DNA of 64,000 nt from Tetraselmis striata (taxonomy: Eukaryota; Chlorophyta; Chlorodendrophyceae; Chlorodendrales; Chlorodendraceae). The notes beneath the pieces are model-generated. The model saw nothing but the letters and a program-made list of their open reading frames with translations, did no database searches and was not told the origin of the DNA. The stretch spans positions 62,001 to 126,000 of the forward strand of contig VCJN01002464.1 of assembly GCA_006384855.1 (NCBI GenBank). Direction: 5' to 3'. Shown piece by piece: positions 60,887 through 64,000 of the stretch. Both the position numbers and the translations under genes were made by a program. Positions within the stretch are counted from its first letter, which is position 1, and every line of letters begins with the position of its first letter.

Positions 60887-62371
60887 TTACGGGCCATATG
60901 CTTGAGCTGCTGCCTCATCTCTCTCGGCCCGCGTCCGTAAAGCCTGCACCTCCCCCTTTGCTAGAGCAATATTGTAATGCCTGACAAGTGCATTGCGCTT
61001 TTGAAACCACCCACTCTGTACCTCTAGTGCATCATCAGTTCTAGCCTGGCTACCATTGATGAATCCATTCATCAAATCCAACCTCAACCCATATCGTCTA
61101 GCTTCCTCAGCATCAACCACCTTCCAGTGATGCTCCTCAAGTCCAGCATCCGCAAGCCCGCTTGAGTGCAAGATCATGTTGTGCAGAATGACGCAAACCT
61201 TCACAGTGCGGTCGATCTCCTTGCCATGGTAATTGAGGAAGCGACCAGCCAGTATTGCAAATCTTTTCTTCAGCATCCCAAACACACATTCAACATCCTT
61301 GCGCACCGACTCGCAGAGGCCGGACCATCCCTGCAAATCCGCCATGTCTGCATGCTTGGATCCACAAATAGTTGTCAGCCATTTGTGGTATCCACCATCA
61401 CATAATGTCCATAGGCCACGCATATGTGCAACCTCCTGCCCCATCGCTGTGTAAACCTTGTACGTGTAATTCTTGTATTCTGCGTCGTCCGCCAGAGCCT
61501 GGAGGAACTTGTCATATCTCACAATAGTTTTGTCATTTCTCGCTCCTGGGAACCCATGGCTGACCCAATAAATCTCGCGATTGTGGCCGACATGGAATTG
61601 ATATCCAAGTGTGGGATATCCTTCTTTTCCAGTGTGGAGGAAGCGCAATGAGTAGGGGCACCTGTCATACCGAACATGGACGACATCCATGCTTGATACA
61701 CATCCGGGCAGGCCGCAGCGGCGGAAGAGTTCCTCTGAAGCATGTACCTTGTCTCCTTTGGGCATCTTCACCCACTTCTCGTAGTACTTGTCGACGAACC
61801 AGTCCTCCCATTGAGTAACAAAGTCTTGCAAAACAGTGCTGCTGATGCCCGCCATGCACTCAAGGCCGTCCACCGAAACGCCCAACGCCAGGCGACGCAA
61901 ACCCGCCATGAGCTTTATTGCGAGAGGATGAGGACGCTGTCCCCGTCGCTGCCTCCTTGCCATATCGTCAGGGAAGTGGCCCGAGGCCCGCATATCTGCG
62001 AGTATGTCCGAGAAAAGGCTGTATGGCACACGGAACTTTTGCTTGAATGCCTTCCCCAACACAGTGCCCGGGTCTGCAACCAGGTGCGCATACTCGACAA
62101 AGTTAAGGTGCCACTGGGTTTTCGTCGGCTGCAACAGCCATGCTGTTTTGCCTGTCTCACCCTTGTAACGAGGAGAAGGCGGCTTGCAGCCGTGGCGACT
62201 CCCACCACGCCCGCCTGGAGCGAGTTGCACCTGCCAATCGCCTTCACCGACAGCACGGCGCCTTTTCCGCGACGAGTTCACGACCAACGTGGCCGCTGCC
62301 ACGGCAACAGTGCAGCCCGCGGCCCATAAAGAGCCTCCCGAGGCTGCGGCTAGCTTCGACTGCGTGCCCAT
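60887..62371 (-). CDS. PIF/Harbinger transposase (DDE nuclease), intact
   Basis: Single-exon transposase of 494 residues that cuts and rejoins element ends. The ATG at 62371 is chosen because the frame further upstream has no ATG. The leader has a hydrophobic patch and then a basic NSSRKRRRAVG stretch that could enter the nucleus. Catalytic core: SSMDVVHVRYDRCPY with the first Asp, LCDGGYHKWL with the second, and RKDVECVFGMLKKRF with the Glu. Also present are the helical region before the core (LGVSVDGLECMAGIS) and YPTLGYQFHVGHNREIYWV, typical of the family. C-terminal helices are rich in Arg/Glu/Ala; the stop is TAA. No frame break is seen. Convergent with the plus-strand accessory gene, whose stop is 226 bp away. 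Confidence 0.95.
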   Translation of the reverse strand: MGTQSKLAAASGGSLWAAGCTVAVAAATLVVNSSRKRRRAVGEGDWQVQLAPGGRGGSRHGCKPPSPRYKGETGKTAWLLQPTKTQWHLNFVEYAHLVADPGTVLGKAFKQKFRVPYSLFSDILADMRASGHFPDDMARRQRRGQRPHPLAIKLMAGLRRLALGVSVDGLECMAGISSTVLQDFVTQWEDWFVDKYYEKWVKMPKGDKVHASEELFRRCGLPGCVSSMDVVHVRYDRCPYSLRFLHTGKEGYPTLGYQFHVGHNREIYWVSHGFPGARNDKTIVRYDKFLQALADDAEYKNYTYKVYTAMGQEVAHMRGLWTLCDGGYHKWLTTICGSKHADMADLQGWSGLCESVRKDVECVFGMLKKRFAILAGRFLNYHGKEIDRTVKVCVILHNMILHSSGLADAGLEEHHWKVVDAEEARRYGLRLDLMNGFINGSQARTDDALEVQSGWFQKRNALVRHYNIALAKGEVQALRTRAERDEAAAQAYGP

Positions 62372-62624
62372 CCAGCCGATCAGTAACGAGCGAGTAGGGG
62401 TGCAACGGTGGTTGCTACGCAATGGCGGCTGTTGCGGTAATGCTGCGGCGGCCTGGGCCGCGGCCCGGAATTTTGGAGAGTAAATTTTGGAATCTATGCC
62501 GAGTCGCTTTTCCGCAGATGCCCGGTATCTCTCCAAAAGGGCCGAAATTATGGAGTTACGGGTACGCGTCAGTACCCGTACAGATTATGGGGATTACGTT
62601 TTGGAATCTATGCCGAGTGAGGTC

Positions 62625-62627
62625 TTA
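62625..62627. other. TTA target site shared by two elements
   Basis: The right-hand TTA of the Harbinger element is also the left-hand TTA of the small TIR element that follows. Outer copies are at 58805-58807 and 63546-63548. Confidence 0.8.
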
Positions 62628-63545
62628 CCCCCGTCCTATCCTAACCAAATAGCGATCCTGACTAATTTGGTAACCCGTACATTAAAAAGATCGTGGCCGT
62701 AGGATCCCTGATGACGTCAGTACTGGTTAATCGTACGGTCCAGATCCCATAGTGATTTGGAAAACCAAATCGCTATTTGGTCATCGCGGGTGTTCGGATT
62801 GGTGGTCAAATCACGAGGCTCCAGTAATTCGGACCTCGGCGAGTGACGAAATCACTCGCGTTTCCTATTTGGCCGCGTAACGGTCGGTACGTCAAAGAGG
62901 CTGGATGGACGGCGCACAGGCGCCCATCGTTCATCGCACGGCTCGCAGCTGTCGTGTGTAACGAACTCGCCGCCGCCCACGGGTGGCCCACCTGCGGCCC
63001 GCGCCCCACCCGTGGCACACCCACCAGTCCACCACCCGGCCGCCATTGCCCGTCTACTGCGTGTTCGGCCGCCTACGTCGAGGCAACCGCCCCAACCCGA
63101 AAGTCAGTCAACGTTTCTCGCCTAGGGGCTATGGCTAGCGTACAGGAAGAGGACAGTCGCTTCGCTCTCATCCCAACCGATGGCGACGAGGAACACACGG
63201 CGCCATGGCGGGCGGCGAGCAGTCGGACGCGCCCGCCGTGTGTGCGCCAGTCTGAGCGGCGCCATGGTAGTAGGCGGGTGCCACATATGTAGGCGGCGCA
63301 ATGCGATATACCGTCAGTGAGTACGGACACAATGCGCACGGGCGGGGCTCCGAGCCGCTAACCACAGCGGCGGGCGCGGGGGGGAGCGGCTACCGTTACG
63401 GGCGCGGATGGCGTCATCAGTTGAAATCGCGAGATATGCAAACACGGTCGCTATTTGGTCAGGATAGGATGCATTCCTGCATGCTATTCTCGTAGGGGCA
63501 AAAGCAGGTTTCCAAATCAGTGATTTGGTTAGGATAGGACGGCGG
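62628..63545. mobile_element. Non-autonomous TTA-flanked TIR element (Harbinger-like MITE)
   Basis: 918 bp. The ends are inverted copies of CCGTCCTATCCTAACCAAAT (about 23 bp with one mismatch) and are bounded by TTA. Inside are further ATTTGGT half-sites in both orientations near 62750-62790 and 63440-63530. There is no transposase; open frames inside are short and overlap on both strands. The TIR sequence differs from that of the adjacent Harbinger element, so it probably answers to another transposase of the same superfamily. Confidence 0.8.
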
Positions 63546-63548
63546 TTA

Positions 63549-64000
63549 GGGCTTTGCTACCTGCTTGAACAGGCCATCCCAAGGTCGACCCAGGGGGAAT
63601 AAATGTTCCTATGTTTCGGCCGTCGTAGAGACGCTGCAAGGGTTTCACTGGTGCCAGTCATGTCCCGGGGGCGAAAAAAAAATGTTCCTTATGATGAGGT
63701 CCTTAACGCTCCTTCAGATGGACATGTGCACTGGTGGTGGCTAAGTGGGTGTGTTATGGACGGGCGATGAGATGGGTCAAGTGGGACACTAAATGACTTG
63801 ATTACAAGCTCGACCGGACCGGCAAAACCGCTCCAGCCGGAATACCTAACAATGGCCGGATGACACCCACAGACTGGCCACCCTCTACGTGTCCTCTAAC
63901 ATAGGGTCGCCTGAGTCGCCTATGTACTCGAAGCTTAACTCTAGCTCGGCCAGATGGGGCGGTGGTGCTTGTGTCGGGGCAAGTGGCGCGGACCGCGCCG
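63549..64000. other. Right end of window; nothing coding recognised
   Basis: Holds copy 3 of the ~60-bp dispersed repeat. Otherwise no gene or RNA is recognised. Confidence 0.5.
63626..63682 (+). repeat. Dispersed ~60-bp repeat, copy 3
   Basis: AGGGTTTCACTGGTGCCAGT, then TCCCGGGGGCG and an A-run. Its complement is found at 7934-7990. Confidence 0.6.

Larger units (their letters stand above)
58808..62624. mobile_element. PIF/Harbinger DNA transposon, apparently autonomous
   Basis: 3817 bp. Terminal inverted repeats read GACCACACTCGGCATAGATT on the left; on the right the complement reads GACCTCACTCGGCATAGATT. Both continue to CCAAAACG. The element is flanked by the 3-bp duplication TTA (58805-58807 and 62625-62627), as expected for this superfamily. 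It carries a transposase on the minus strand and a spliced second ORF on the plus strand, the usual two-gene Harbinger plan. A nested set of the same terminal motif (ACTCGGCATA) recurs about 100 bp inside each end. The close match of the ends and the intact transposase point to recent activity. Confidence 0.93.

Noticed and set aside
62843-63292. 149-codon frame inside the small TIR element
   Set aside because: It overlaps frames on the other strand, has no transposase motif and has low-complexity composition.

Overview
This window is nuclear DNA of a eukaryote, most likely a GC-rich green alga. Prasinophyte or other chlorophyte is my best guess; no species call is possible from sequence alone. 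The reasons are: genes cut by many introns whose 5' splice sites are mostly GTGCG or GTGAG; plant-type proteins (a KEA-type K+/H+ antiporter and a YbeY-HAD fusion); TTTAGGG-like interstitial telomere repeats; and tyrosine-recombinase (DIRS-order) retroelements, one with its recombinase on the opposite strand, as I recall for the Volvox element kangaroo. Introns and spacers are full of C/G homopolymers and CA microsatellites.

Layout. 0.2-6.7 kb, minus strand: complete nine-exon KEA4/5/6-like antiporter. 8.6-11.4 kb, minus: six-exon purple acid phosphatase. 12.1-12.7 kb: cluster of short near-palindromes. 12.75-16.65 kb: broken DIRS-like retroelement with antisense recombinase. 17.0-19.4 kb, minus: unrecognised membrane-anchored or secreted protein with His clusters. 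21.6-26.1 kb: retroelement debris, including an element bounded by ~285-bp inverted repeats that ends ~160 bp before the next gene. 26.2-29.3 kb, plus: SNM1-type DNA cross-link repair nuclease. 31.2-34.3 kb: another broken recombinase element. 36.0-46.0 kb, plus: complete eleven-exon glycerol kinase. 47.45-51.97 kb: ~57-bp satellite with a higher-order period near 0.63 kb. 52.8-58.5 kb, minus: twelve-exon YbeY-HAD fusion. 58.8-62.6 kb: PIF/Harbinger transposon with intact transposase. 62.6-63.5 kb: a small TIR element abutting it and sharing a TTA target site.

The host genes are unrelated housekeeping functions (ion homeostasis, phosphate release, DNA repair, glycerol use, organelle rRNA processing) and do not form a pathway cluster. 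Exon structures for KEA, GK, SNM1 and YbeY-HAD were derived by hand from splice sites, phase agreement and family conservation. In KEA, GK and SNM1 the exon lengths add up to an uninterrupted frame. Three other genes (PAP, the unknown gene, YbeY-HAD) each carry one or two single-base frame offsets, all of the extra-base kind; assembly insertion errors are the simplest explanation. The most notable non-genic items are the satellite array, the intron-confined ~170-bp MITE family, the paired Harbinger elements and the three differently built DIRS-order fossils.
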